From assembly GCA_937899725.1 (NCBI GenBank), contig CALCCA010000022.1:1-41277 (forward strand): a stretch of DNA of 41,277 bases, given 5' to 3'. The position numbers and the translations under genes are program-made. This DNA is from an uncultured Halomicronema sp. (GTDB lineage: Bacteria > Cyanobacteriota > Cyanobacteriia > Phormidesmidales > Phormidesmidaceae). The notes beneath the pieces are model-generated. The model was given only the letters and a program-made list of their open reading frames with translations. It was not told the DNA's origin and ran no database searches. Numbering within the stretch: the first letter of the stretch is position 1; every line of letters starts with the position of its first letter. Of this stretch, positions 1 through 10,800 are shown piece after piece.

Positions 1-25
1 GTCGATGCGTCTGATATGAATCATC

Positions 26-529
26 CTATCGGTTCAATTTCCGATAAGGTCTAATGATCACCGCTTCGGAAATAAAGCACCAGGGGCCGCCCGTAGCGGC
101 GACGGTTTCCATCCAGTCGGTATCTAAAACACTGGCTTCGAGCATGATGCGGCGGGGCTCATCTTGGAAAAACCGTCGCCGCAGCGCCAGTGAATCCGGC
201 AGATCTAAGTCAAACCAACGGGCTTGACCATTATCCAACCGCTCGAATCGAGTGTTGAGGCCGCAGCCAATTTCAACCACGGTGCCGGTGGGATGGTCGG
301 CTAAAAAGGCTTGCACGTCTTGGTCAACCATGCGGGTGCGCAAGGTAGCCGCCGCTAACGTTTTTGACTTTTGCCATTTGGAGAAGTCGTAATCCAGAGC
401 TGCGACAATCTCGACGGCTTTGTCGTCTTGAATGAGGCCATTTGCTTTTTGGGTTTCTGCCGCTCGTCCGAGCAGGGGAATCAGTAGGGTTTCTTGGACG
501 GGGCCGAGGTCAACTGCAATGGGGGACAT
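26..529 (-). pseudogene. SAM-dependent methyltransferase of the leucine carboxyl methyltransferase type, truncated
   Basis: The 167 codons match the N-terminal part of the LCM/PPM-type SAM methyltransferase family (tetracenomycin C-like O-methyltransferases). The SAM-binding segment VVEIGCGLNTRF is near residue 84, and an acidic turn WFDLDLP follows near residue 105. Family members usually run to about 270 residues. Here the reading stops straight after FISEAV, where a motif like AEGVLMYL is expected. The expected continuation LSEIEP appears in another frame a few bases on, then stops again. This looks like decay by frameshift rather than a short functional enzyme. The window ends before the rest could be read. 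The substrate is unknown. The gene lies downstream of the AraC regulator on the same strand, 161 bp away. Confidence 0.55.
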
Positions 530-690
530 GGTGACGATACTCCGTGGTAACGGTGACGATCGCGAGTTGTTTTGCCATGATAGCCAGCCGGAGCCGGAGT
601 GATGATCGCGATCGCGTCAGCAATGATCACTGATCCGACGCTGACTAGCAAATCAACGCTGGCGAGATCGCTGTAGCCCCTGTCAGGAAA

Positions 691-1701
691 CTATCTCAAG
701 CGTTTTAAATAAGTTCGGGGAGTACTCCCAAATTTACGCTTAAAGGCACTCGCAAAATAGCCCCGATGAGCAATGCCCACGGTGTTGGCGATCGCCTCAA
801 TCGTCATTTGATCCGCCTCTAGCAACTGCCGAGCTCGCTCCATGCGGTAGTCGTGTAAAACCCCAAATACCGTGGTGCCAAAAAGCTGCTGAAACCCTCG
901 CTGTAACTTGCGTTCATTGAGACCAACCTGCCGCGCTAGTTCAGTGATGCCAGGGGGATTCGTGATGTTTTGCAGCAAAATGGTTTTGGCCCGATGCAAA
1001 GCCTCAATGTCTTTGGGTTTGACGCCATCTAACGGTGCCGGGGCAGAGCAATAATGCGTGAGCTGAGCCATACAAAGCGCCAGTAGCTCTAAGGCTTTGG
1101 CCTCTAAATAAAGCCGTCGAATCCCCGCTTGATGAGGGCAATGGAGGATGAGTTGGAGGATATTCGCAATTTCAGGATGGGTATAGTTGGGCTGAAAGTA
1201 AGGCGTCGAGGCCGCATGGCGCAACCGTTGCTGCCAATTGAGGGAAAATTTATGCAAATCATTTTCTAGCAGCGTCAGTAATAAATCGGGGGTGATCGCC
1301 AAGCAGATGACCACAATTTTTTGCTCCGCTAGCAACTCAGTGGTGCCCGCCGCATCGGGAATGGTGGTAAAAGTGGTTTGGCCAGCGGCGACATTCAACT
1401 TCGACTTGAGCCCTGGGAGACTACCCATTGTCCGGCCAGAAACACAGAAGGTGAAATCGATCAGGGAATATTGAGGGGATAACTGCGTAAAGTCGAGGAT
1501 CAGATCTTGCTTGAGCTCAAATTCGTAAATAAAGAGATCTAAGCCATCGCGTAAGTTCAGGCCGCGCAGGTAGCCTTGCCCTAAAGTGGCCGGTAAACAT
1601 AAGACCGTTTCCCCGATATTAAGTTGGCGATCGCCCCCAGCCTGCTGCTGAAATGCTTGCGTGGCCTGTTGGATATCGGTAAATGAAAGAGCAACCTTCA
1701 T
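691..1701 (-). CDS. AraC-family transcriptional regulator, PchR-like
   Basis: This 336-residue protein has a divergent N-terminal sensing half and a C-terminal AraC DNA-binding domain with two helix-turn-helix units. The first reads ITELARQVGLNERKLQRGF near residue 252. The second contains IEAIANTVGIAHRGYFASAF, followed by the typical ending KRKFGSTPRTYLKR. PchR-type regulators of this length in cyanobacteria and pseudomonads control TonB receptor and siderophore genes, often after binding the siderophore. It is paralogous to the regulator at 19184-20200, with the same length and near-identical segments such as GFQQ.FGTTVF. It lies 113 bp downstream of the RTX hydrolase on the same strand and may share its transcript. 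The family call is firm; the ligand and targets are inferred from context. Confidence 0.9.
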   Translation of the reverse strand: MKVALSFTDIQQATQAFQQQAGGDRQLNIGETVLCLPATLGQGYLRGLNLRDGLDLFIYEFELKQDLILDFTQLSPQYSLIDFTFCVSGRTMGSLPGLKSKLNVAAGQTTFTTIPDAAGTTELLAEQKIVVICLAITPDLLLTLLENDLHKFSLNWQQRLRHAASTPYFQPNYTHPEIANILQLILHCPHQAGIRRLYLEAKALELLALCMAQLTHYCSAPAPLDGVKPKDIEALHRAKTILLQNITNPPGITELARQVGLNERKLQRGFQQLFGTTVFGVLHDYRMERARQLLEADQMTIEAIANTVGIAHRGYFASAFKRKFGSTPRTYLKRLR

Positions 1702-1814
1702 ACTTCATCATTCAGCAGAAAGACGTCGAGCCATTACTTGGCAAAAGATTCAGTAAGCGGTGGACCGATCCGGTTGATGTGATCCTCTCAATTCCGACTA
1801 ATGCACTGACAGCA

Positions 1815-4289
1815 CTAGCCAAACACGCTGCTATCGAGCCCAGTGATGCCCGGCACCACGCCGATGAGCTCATTGCCATTGGTGAGCACTAGGGTGCCGC
1901 CACTCAGTTCTGAGAGTTTAACCCCGTCAGGCGTCAGGCCACCGAGGCTAATCTGATCGATGCCCACTTCAAAATCGGTGATGGTGTCAATGCCTTGGCC
2001 CAAGGCAAAAACAAAGCGATCAGCGCCAGCCCCGCCAGTATAAATGTCGTCGCCCAGGAGGCCGTCAAGCCGGTCATCACCAGCGGTGCCCACTAGTTCA
2101 TCATTGTCATCAGTGCCGATGAATTCGCCGGGCGGCGGCCCCAGTAGCGGCACCAACTCAGCATCAATGCGCGTATCGCCCACATCGGTACCGGCCGCCT
2201 CACCTAAGCCCAAGACTGCCGCCAGTTCTGGAGCCAGTAGCAAATCAGCATCGGCCAGGGTCAAGTCATCATCGGCGGCGAGCAGGCGACCAGGGGTGCT
2301 GATGTCGAAGAGAATATCGATGCCCAGGCCGTCTTCTAAGGTGTCGGCAACGAAGAAACCGCTATTGATATCGCTGGCTCGTTCAGCATTAAACCCAACG
2401 GCAAAATCACCAATCGTCAGCAGGGCATCTCCTCCGACCAAGAAAGTAATATCACCTGTATGGTTAATAGCACCGCCGATGGGCGTAAACGGCACCGCCT
2501 CAAACTGGAAGTCGGTACTGTCGGCAATGGCAAACCCAAGCTGAAACTGATTCGAGAATGGCGTTGCCGTCGGTGTGGCATCTTGAATGACCAAACCCGC
2601 CGACTCAAACAGCGAAAAATCTAAAAACAGGCTGGTGACCCCAGAGACGACCTGAAAGTTGCCAGGGTCATTGGGGGGCGGCGATACGGTGATGCGGCTA
2701 CCCAATGCGGCCAGCCCCGCCTGGGGATTATCGACATAGGTTTCACCGACTCGGCCCGTGGCAATCAGCTCAGCCGTCGTGCGAGTGGGAAAGGCCACGT
2801 CCTCATGGGAGCTAAAGCCAAGGGGATAGCCCAATTCATCGGCCCAGTCGTCGATATGGAGATGGGGCGGCGGCACTTCGCCTTGGGAGTTGAACTCGGG
2901 GCGCGACCAGAAGTTGAGGCCGCTGAAGCCACCACCGACGGCAGTTTTTTCCCCAGCATTAAAGCCATCCGGCGCGAGGAAATAGCCATCTTGCAGAATT
3001 TCTTGAGTCGTGGTGTCAAAGGCAAAGTTGAACTCGGGGAAGGTGAGGTGATTGTCTTCGTAGGTGCGCAGTAGCGTCCCGTCGGGGTCCAAGAACGAGA
3101 TATCAAAGGACTCCAGATTTTCTTCGCGAACGATGCCATCCTCAAAAAACTGGCTGGCGTCGTAGCTAAATTCGCCCTCAACGCTAAAGCCCGCGATTTG
3201 GCCGGTCCAGTCAAACTCGTAGGTCACTGGGTCGGGTGTCGGTGGCTGAATGGTGCGGCGATAGGTGGGTAGCAGGTCGCTGACCAGGTTGGTGCTAGAG
3301 CGGCCATTGAGCAGTTCCACATAGGTAATCTCTTCCAACGGGGAATACCACAGATTCGAGCGGAATCCTAAGGTTTGGCCCCGGTGGGCATACCAAAAGC
3401 GATTGGGCGACTCCAAAGTGCCAATCCCGAGACCGTAGGTGTCGTAGTTGGGTGAATTGACTGGAATCGTATCAAGCATTGCCTCCAGCGTCTCGGGCTG
3501 GAGTAATGCGTCGTCTACCAGCAGGGCATCAAAGAAGTCGGCCAGATCTTCCGTGTTCGAAATAATCGAGCCCGCCGAGCCCGTCCACGACAGGTTCGTG
3601 ATGCTGAGGTCGTCGAGTCCGCCATCGCTGTTAAAGTCCCAATAGCTGTTGACGTAGCCGCCGGGAATTTCCTCTTCACCAAAAACAAAGGTGTTGTCGA
3701 GATCTAGCGGGTCGAGGATGCGATCGCGAATTTCCTGACCATAGCGGTTGCCAGTGACCGCCTCAATCACCAACCCCGCCAAAATATAGTTGGTGTTGGA
3801 ATATTGCCAATCGGTACCGGGGGCAAAGAAGGGATCAACGCCATCCACAAAGCCGACCAGCTGCTCGGCTTCCCACTCCTGCAAAAAGAGGGTCGGGTTT
3901 GACATCGCCTGCGTCACCAGAATGTCTAAATAGTCGGCAATACCGCTGGTGTGGTTGAGGAGTTGCTCAATCGTAATGTCGCCAGCATTGGGAATCAGCG
4001 TCGTGACCGCTGGAGCGAGCCAGTCGGTCAGGGTATCGGCCAAGGAGAGCTGACCAGTTTCAGTGAGTTGCAGAATCGTGGTGGCCACAAAGGTTTTGGT
4101 AATGCTGCCCGCCTCGAAGCGATCACTCGGCTCCAGCGGCGTATCGTTTGCTAGATCAGAAACGCCGCTAGCCCCAAACCACTCGCCCTCGGGGGTCAAA
4201 ATGGCCACTGCCGCACCGGGCACCTCGGGCGGCAGATTGCGATCTAGGGCATTATCGAGGGCCGTAATGACGCGATCGGGCAGTGACAT
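1815..4289 (-). CDS. Secreted beta-lactamase-fold serine hydrolase with C-terminal RTX cassette
   Basis: Residues 1-345 form a class C beta-lactamase/DD-peptidase-fold hydrolase. The nucleophile motif SITK is at 62-65, the second motif YSNTNY is near 162, and an HRG motif is near 300 (the HxG equivalent of KTG). There is no N-terminal signal peptide. From residue 355 (VTYEFDWTGQIAGF) the protein carries a roughly 370-residue domain that also occurs in the neighbouring giant protein. It ends in an RTX-like cassette (GTAGDDRLDGLLGDD, then GGAGADRFVF). Export by a type I secretion system through this tail is the likely route, known for RTX proteins and inferred here. A Shine-Dalgarno-like GTGAGGAAAA precedes the ATG. 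The substrate is unknown: esterase, peptidase and lactamase activities are all possible in this fold. Confidence 0.85.
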   Translation of the reverse strand: MSLPDRVITALDNALDRNLPPEVPGAAVAILTPEGEWFGASGVSDLANDTPLEPSDRFEAGSITKTFVATTILQLTETGQLSLADTLTDWLAPAVTTLIPNAGDITIEQLLNHTSGIADYLDILVTQAMSNPTLFLQEWEAEQLVGFVDGVDPFFAPGTDWQYSNTNYILAGLVIEAVTGNRYGQEIRDRILDPLDLDNTFVFGEEEIPGGYVNSYWDFNSDGGLDDLSITNLSWTGSAGSIISNTEDLADFFDALLVDDALLQPETLEAMLDTIPVNSPNYDTYGLGIGTLESPNRFWYAHRGQTLGFRSNLWYSPLEEITYVELLNGRSSTNLVSDLLPTYRRTIQPPTPDPVTYEFDWTGQIAGFSVEGEFSYDASQFFEDGIVREENLESFDISFLDPDGTLLRTYEDNHLTFPEFNFAFDTTTQEILQDGYFLAPDGFNAGEKTAVGGGFSGLNFWSRPEFNSQGEVPPPHLHIDDWADELGYPLGFSSHEDVAFPTRTTAELIATGRVGETYVDNPQAGLAALGSRITVSPPPNDPGNFQVVSGVTSLFLDFSLFESAGLVIQDATPTATPFSNQFQLGFAIADSTDFQFEAVPFTPIGGAINHTGDITFLVGGDALLTIGDFAVGFNAERASDINSGFFVADTLEDGLGIDILFDISTPGRLLAADDDLTLADADLLLAPELAAVLGLGEAAGTDVGDTRIDAELVPLLGPPPGEFIGTDDNDELVGTAGDDRLDGLLGDDIYTGGAGADRFVFALGQGIDTITDFEVGIDQISLGGLTPDGVKLSELSGGTLVLTNGNELIGVVPGITGLDSSVFG

Positions 4290-4650
4290 GGGGGTATTTT
4301 CCTCACTTGGGGCAGATATCTCAAGGTCTCGGGTTCTACGACAGAGGGTAGAAAGGTGCAGGGTTCAAGGGACAGGGAAGGGGCTTGCCACAGGCGATCC
4401 GGCAGTTAAACATGCCCCAACCTGCCTAGGGCTCGCGATCGAGGCAAAAACGGTCGCTGTAGAGCAAGATTCAAGGGCGATCAATAGCCCGCGCCATGGT
4501 CATAGACCGGTGCTCTGTAACAACGCGCCCCCAGGTTCTATGCTCGCTGGTATACGTACAAAGCTATGATGCAATGTATCATCTTCTTGCAAAAAATTGT
4601 CATTAAGGTTGATATCAGGAGTTGCTGAGGGCGATCGGCTGCCACGCACA
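4290..4650. other. Intergenic stretch upstream of the RTX hydrolase
   Basis: About 360 bp lie between the hydrolase start and the terminator of the giant gene. I see HIP1-like GCGATCG words and no convincing gene. The promoter of the minus-strand hydrolase should be here, but no clear -35/-10 pair stands out. Confidence 0.4.
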
Positions 4651-4688
4651 TAAAAAATCCGACTGTTCCCATTTGAGCCAGTCGGATT
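4651..4688 (-). terminator. Intrinsic terminator after the giant Calx-beta gene
   Basis: A perfect 10-bp inverted repeat, AATCCGACTG at 4656-4665 and CAGTCGGATT at 4679-4688, encloses a 13-nt loop. On the minus strand the stem is followed by a T-run (plus-strand A-run at 4652-4657). It lies about 130 bp past the stop codon of the giant gene. A very similar hairpin follows the paralogous gene at 24564-24594. Confidence 0.8.
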
Positions 4689-4817
4689 AATAGTTCAAGT
4701 TAGTCTGAGGGTGTCAGTTCGCTCTCGGCCTTCCTCCGCCCTCCCTGAGAAAGACCGAGATCAAGGTAGTGGGTAACAGATGGCACTATTCCCTATTCCC
4801 TGTCCTCTATGCCCTAA

Positions 4818-7800
4818 CTAGGCAAAGACGGTGTTATCAAGACTGGTGACGCCCTGGACTACCCCCAGCAGCTCGTTGCTGTTAGTTAGCACTAGGGTGT
4901 CTTCGCCAAGCTCAAAGAACTTCACTCCTGCGGGCGTGAGGCCACCGAGGCTGATCTGGTCAATCCCCAGCTCAAAGTCGGTGATGGTGTCAACGCCTTG
5001 GGCCAGGTCAAAGACAAACTGATCGGCCCCCGCCCCGCCGGTATAGGTGTCGTCACCTCGCAGGCCATCCAGCACGTCATTGCCGTCGGTGCCTACCAGT
5101 TCATCGTCACCATCGGTGCTCGTGCCGGGGTTAGGCGGTCCGCCCGTTGTCAGCGAGACCAACGCATCAATGCGGGCATCGCCCACATCTGCACCGGTCA
5201 GCTCCGCGAGCCCCAGCGCTCCGGCCAGTTCTGGAGACAGCAGCAGATCGGTGCCGCTGATTTCCAGTTCTTCGCCGGAGACTGCCGCCGTACTCGGAGC
5301 GCTGAGGTCAAACAGGACTTCCAGACCGAGCGGGTCTTCCAGAGTGTCAGCGACGAAGAAGCCGCTGGTTGTATCAGAGACCCGAGTGGGATCAAAGCCA
5401 ATGGAGAATTCACCGATGGTGGCTTCGGCACCGCCGAGGCCCAGAGTGATAGTGCCGGCGTGCTCGATCGCGCCGCCCAAGGGCGTAAAGGGGACGGGGG
5501 CAAAGGTAAAGTCCGTGTCGTTGGCGATCGCAAAGCCCACCTGGAAGTCTTCCGAGAAGGGCGTGGCGTCGCTGTCAACTCCGGCCAGGGTGAGGCCAGC
5601 GGCCTCTTCCAGTAATGGTAGATCCAGAAAGACGCTAGTCACGCCTGACTCAACGGCAAAGACCGCATCTTCACCCCCATCATTGATCGTGAGTTCAACC
5701 TTGCCTGCCGAACCACTCTCAGAGACAGCCGCGACAACAGGCTGGCCGAATTCATCTAACCTGTCTTGGATCTGGTCAAGATAAGTCTCACCGACCTTAC
5801 CGTTATCAATTAGATCAGCAACGGTTAGGGTCGGGAAAGAAACATCCTCGTGGGTACTGTAGCCGATGGGGAATCCTAATTCGTCATCCCAGTCATCCAC
5901 ATGTAGGTGCGGTAGCTTGTCATCGCTCGGTCGCGTCCAGAAGGCAAGTCCCGACTGCACACCGATTTCGCTTCTGAGATCCGGATTCCCCACGCCGAGC
6001 ATGAAGCCATTTCTCTCCAGATTGACATCGTCATCGATATCCCAGGTACCATCTTGTAAGATCTCTCCGGTCTCAGTGTCGAAGGCAAAGTTTACGGTTG
6101 GATACAGACTCTGGTCTTGATTGTCGGTGTAGGTGCGCAGTAAATTGCCCTCCGGATCAAAGAAGGACACGTCGAGCGATAACAGATCGTCTTCCCGAAC
6201 AATGCCAGCTTCATAGGATTGGCTAGCGTCGTAGCTAAACTCACCTTCAACGCTAAATCCAGCGATTTGCCCAGTCCAGGCAAAATCGTAGGTGACCATG
6301 GAGGTGACTTCGTATTCCTCTCCATCAATTAGCTCAAAGGTGAATGATTCTGAACCTTCCGTAGGACCATCATCAAAAACCGATAGCTTGATGGAGGCTT
6401 GATTTTCGGTGATGGTGGCAAAGAATCCCCCCGCATCGTTGTCGGGTTCAGGCAAGCCAGCTAGGCCCACAAGATCGGTGTCTGGGTTAATGCCATCATC
6501 GCCGAAGATATTGAACTCACTGAGACTAGCCGCAGGGCCATCCACAAAAACGGTGAGCCCCCCGTCGGGAATATCACCCTCGACCTCAAAGCTCACGGTG
6601 AATTCATCCCCTTCAGCCAGGTCAGTCTGGTCAACCGATAGGCTCACCGTCGGCCCGCCCCCACCAGGCACCCCGTCGGTAAACGTCACCGTTTGCAAGG
6701 CACTATCGGGGTCAACTAAATAGCCGTCGCCCTCCAACAAGGTGAAGGTATAGTCGGTATCGGGTTCTTCCAGAATGTCATCAAAGATCGGCAACCCGAA
6801 GCTCACCTCTGAGGCAAACAGCCGCACCAGAAGCTCACCATTGGGGCCAAAGCCATCGGCGGTGATGCCTCCCTCTGGAACAATTTCAAAGAGGCGATTG
6901 TTGTCGGCAATCCGATTGGCGGGGTCTAACAAGAAACCCACATCGCCGCCGATCGCGACGACCAGTCCATCTACGGGAATTGCGCCCGCCACCGCAAAGA
7001 CCGCCGTCAGGATGGGGGCATCATCCGCTTCACTAACGACTTCAGGCAACGATACGCTCACCGTGGGTAACGTTGGCGTGGTCGCCAGGCTCGCCTCTAG
7101 ACGATAGGGGCCAGGCTCAAAGCGATCGTTAAAAGTCCAGCCGCTGCCGCTGCCCGCGACATTGGGGTCGTAGAAGTTGTTGCCCAGGTTGCTAATGCCC
7201 GCATAGTAGGTGCCGGTTTCGGGGGCAGTGAATTCGATGTAGGCATCACCGTTAGCCTGGAAAACCTCATCCGGAGCCCCGGCGTTTTCCACGATGGCGA
7301 GTTCGTTACCCTCGGCATCGAAGATGCGCAAGATGTTGTCCAGCAGGGAACCGGCCACGCCCGCATCACCGGTACCGCCACCATCGACATCCAGAATCAG
7401 GGTTTGTCCCGCTTCTAGATCAAAGGCATACATATCGACATCTTCAGAACGGTCGATCAGGTTGCGGGTGGCCCGAGTCGTGCCAATTTCGCCCTCAATC
7501 ACAATGGATGAACCATCGAGTGGCAGCTCAATGGCATTCGCATCGGCGATGGTGTCATTCAACTCCATTTCCATCGGCGGCAGCTCATCGCCATCGTCGC
7601 CGTCATCGCCATCATCGCCGGGCAGGGGCACTGAGTCAGGGTTGTCAGCAATGGTAACGGTCACGGCGCTCGCGTCGGGGGCGATCGCATACCCGACCCC
7701 AGGCTGCACCGTAAAGGTGAATTCCTCAATGCCTTCTAGGGCATCCTCGGCGGGAATCTGATCATTGGTGGTTTCATCAAACGCCGCCAGCGTAATGGTG

Positions 7801-10800
7801 GCGGTTTGCTCCGTAATCCGGAAGAAGAAACCACTGGCGCGGAAATTGGGGGACGGGAAATCACCGCCCGTAATCTCAGCGTTAAAGACATCAAATTCAC
7901 CCAACGCCGCTCGCACACCGCTATCCACATTGATCAACACGCCCTCGGCGGGGGGCGGGCCATCTAACGTGAAGGTCAGCGTCGTGAGATTGCCTGCCGA
8001 TTCCACTAGGGCCGTCTCACTGACGGCCACCCCCACGGTAGGCACATTGGGCATGACGGGGACATCCGCCAGGGTGTCGTAAATCTCTGTCGAGAACGTG
8101 CTGTCATCGCTCACCTGATAGCCAGCGCTCGGCTCTAGGGTAAAGGTCACCGTTTCCACCCCATCGGTCGGAGCCGCATCGGGACTATCCAGATTGAGAT
8201 TTAAAACTGCCGTATTGCTAGTGAGGTTAATCCGCAAGCCCACTGGGGTGCCCGCGTCATCAAAGACCGCCGCCAACACTTCCGCACCGCCGGGGCTAAA
8301 GGGTGCGCCTGTACTGAACGCGGTGGACAGATCGAGGCTGCTGGTGAGAAAAACCTCAATACCGTCTTCTGGGATATCCCCTGCCGTGGTCAGCCCCAGG
8401 GTCAGAATCGAAGCGCCCTCTTCCACAAACTGTATGAGCGCACTCGCCGTCAGATTGTCATCGCTATCGTAGGTCGCCGGTGAGGCCGACAGCGAAACAG
8501 TGGGGCCTGCCCCCGTCCCGGCTGGAATCGCCGTGACGGTCGGGGTAAACTCCTCATTCAACTTCAGATTTAGGGTGTAGTCGCCAAAGCTGCGACCGGT
8601 GCCGCTGCCCGCCACATTGGGATCGTAGGGCGCATTGGTAGGATTGCCATCATCATCCAAGAAGAAGTCAAAGAAGCCGTTGCCAAAGCTGCTGACGCCG
8701 ACATAGTAGTTGCCCGTTTCGGTCGCCGTGAATTCCACATAGGAATCTCGACGGCCCGGTGCAAATAGCTCATCGGGGGCAAAGTCGTCGTCACTGCCCG
8801 CGACCTCGTTGCCGCCCGCATCAAAAATCCGCAGCACGGTATCGAGCCCGGAGTCAAACACCGCGGAGTCAGCATCAATCCGGATGGTATCGCCAGCGGC
8901 CATCGCGAAGGAGTACATATCGACGTCTTCGGTCTGGTCGACTTCGCGATTGCTGAAGCTAAAGGAAATCGCCCCGTCAATGGAGACCGAGCTGTTGTCA
9001 GGGCCAAGACCAGTGGCGATCGCCGTGGCGATCGTGTCGTTCGATTCGGCATCGGTCGCGGGGGTCTGCTCCACAGTATCCACGATTTGGAAACTGGCCG
9101 ACCCGGCCTCGGGAGCAATCTGATAGCCGTCACCAGCAGCCACGCTAAAGGAAATTTCTTCCAACCCTTCAGAGACGCCATCGTCCACGACTGGCAGGGT
9201 AACCGTGGCCGATTGACCGAAGATTTCTAAATCAAATCCGCCTGGGCGAATGGCTGAAATGCCACCGTTTTCCACCTGGAGGCCCAAGATATCTAGCTCG
9301 GTCAGGCCAGGGGCCTCAACCGTCACGGTTAATTGGCCATCCGCTGGCGGTGCACTCAAATTAAAGGTATGAACTGCCGCCGTGCCTTCCGTCTCAACCA
9401 GCACATCGGCTGAGGCCTCAACACTCACCTGCAGGATCGAATTGGCATCGTCTTGCAGCAGCACAGAGATTTCCCCTGCCCCTTCAGCAATGGTATAGCC
9501 AGGTAGAGTTTGTAAGGCCAGCGGCACCTGTTCTAGCCCTTCACTGGCTTCGTCAGCCCGCACAGCCAGCGTTAGGCTCGCCGTCGGCTCAGTGATTTTG
9601 AAGTAAAACCCACCGGCATTCCCATCGGGAGCCGGGAAGGAACCGCCCGTCACCTGAGCATTCAACAGGTCGAAATCCACCAGTCCAGCGAAGGCATTGT
9701 TGCTGACGTAGACCAACACCCCGGTCGCCGGGATCTCACCGGCCAAGGCAAAGTTCACCGTGACGGTATCGCTGCCCTCCGTAAAGGGACCGGCTTCAGC
9801 CAGGGTCATACTGACTTCAGGCACCGCACTCGCCTCAGGCACCTGGTCAATGGTGTCATAGACGGTAATAGCCGCCATGTCAGCATCAGCGGTGTAGCCT
9901 TCACCCGCGGCCACAAAGAAGTTGACGGTCTGCGGATCAGTCGCTGCCAGACCCACACCAGGGAAGTTGACCACCGCATTTTGGGACTCTAGACGGAGCT
10001 GCAGGCCGGTCGCCGTGCCACTATCGTCGTAGATCGCGCCGATCACCTCGCCGCCAAAGCTGAGGGGCACAAAGTTGGCCCCCGCAATAAACTCGGTGAT
10101 GTCAGCCAAGTCGGTGTTGAGATTCACCACCAAACCGTCTTCGGGGATCGGACCATCGGCACTGACCACCAGGCTGAGAATCGGCGTACCGCTGCCCGAT
10201 TCCACCAGATTGGGCGTCACCAGGGTGTCTTCGTCGCTAAAGGTGCCGCCAATCACATCAACCGAAACGACCGGTTCACCCCCCCCGCCGCCATTGCTGT
10301 CAGCGGCATCCACAATATTGAGCGTGATGCTGTTGGCATCGGGGGCCACTTCGTAGGCTTCGCCGTCAATCAGCTCAAAAGTAAAGCTCTCGGCAGCTTC
10401 ATCTTCATCCGCGCCTTCATCGAAAGCCTTCAGCGTAATTGTCGCCGTTGGCTCTGTGACAATCACGAAGAAGCCGCTGTCGCCGTCGGCGGGGGTGGGG
10501 AAACCCTCAATCCCGGTTGTTGTGATGTTGCCAACGTCAAATTCAGTGAGGCTGCGAAGCTGACTTTGTACACTGGCAACGTCGTTGATCAAAAGCGGAA
10601 TACCGCCGCCTGGGATAACGCCATCAACTGAGATTGTTAACGTTAGCGCGTCACCACCTTCCACCAGTGTGGTTTGGTCAACGCTGATGCCCACCGTGGG
10701 CTTGATCTCGGTTGTCTGGATTTCGTCAGAAATTGTAAGCGTCGTGCTGGCCGCTGCTGGATTGACCTCGTACACCTCGCCGTTGGCTAGGGTAAAGGTG

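Noticed and set aside
2044-5784. Long serine/proline-rich frames on the plus strand (for example 2044-2544 and 5047-5784)
   Set aside because: They are antisense to the Asp/Gly-rich RTX and Calx-beta genes; Ser/Pro richness is the expected complement of that code.
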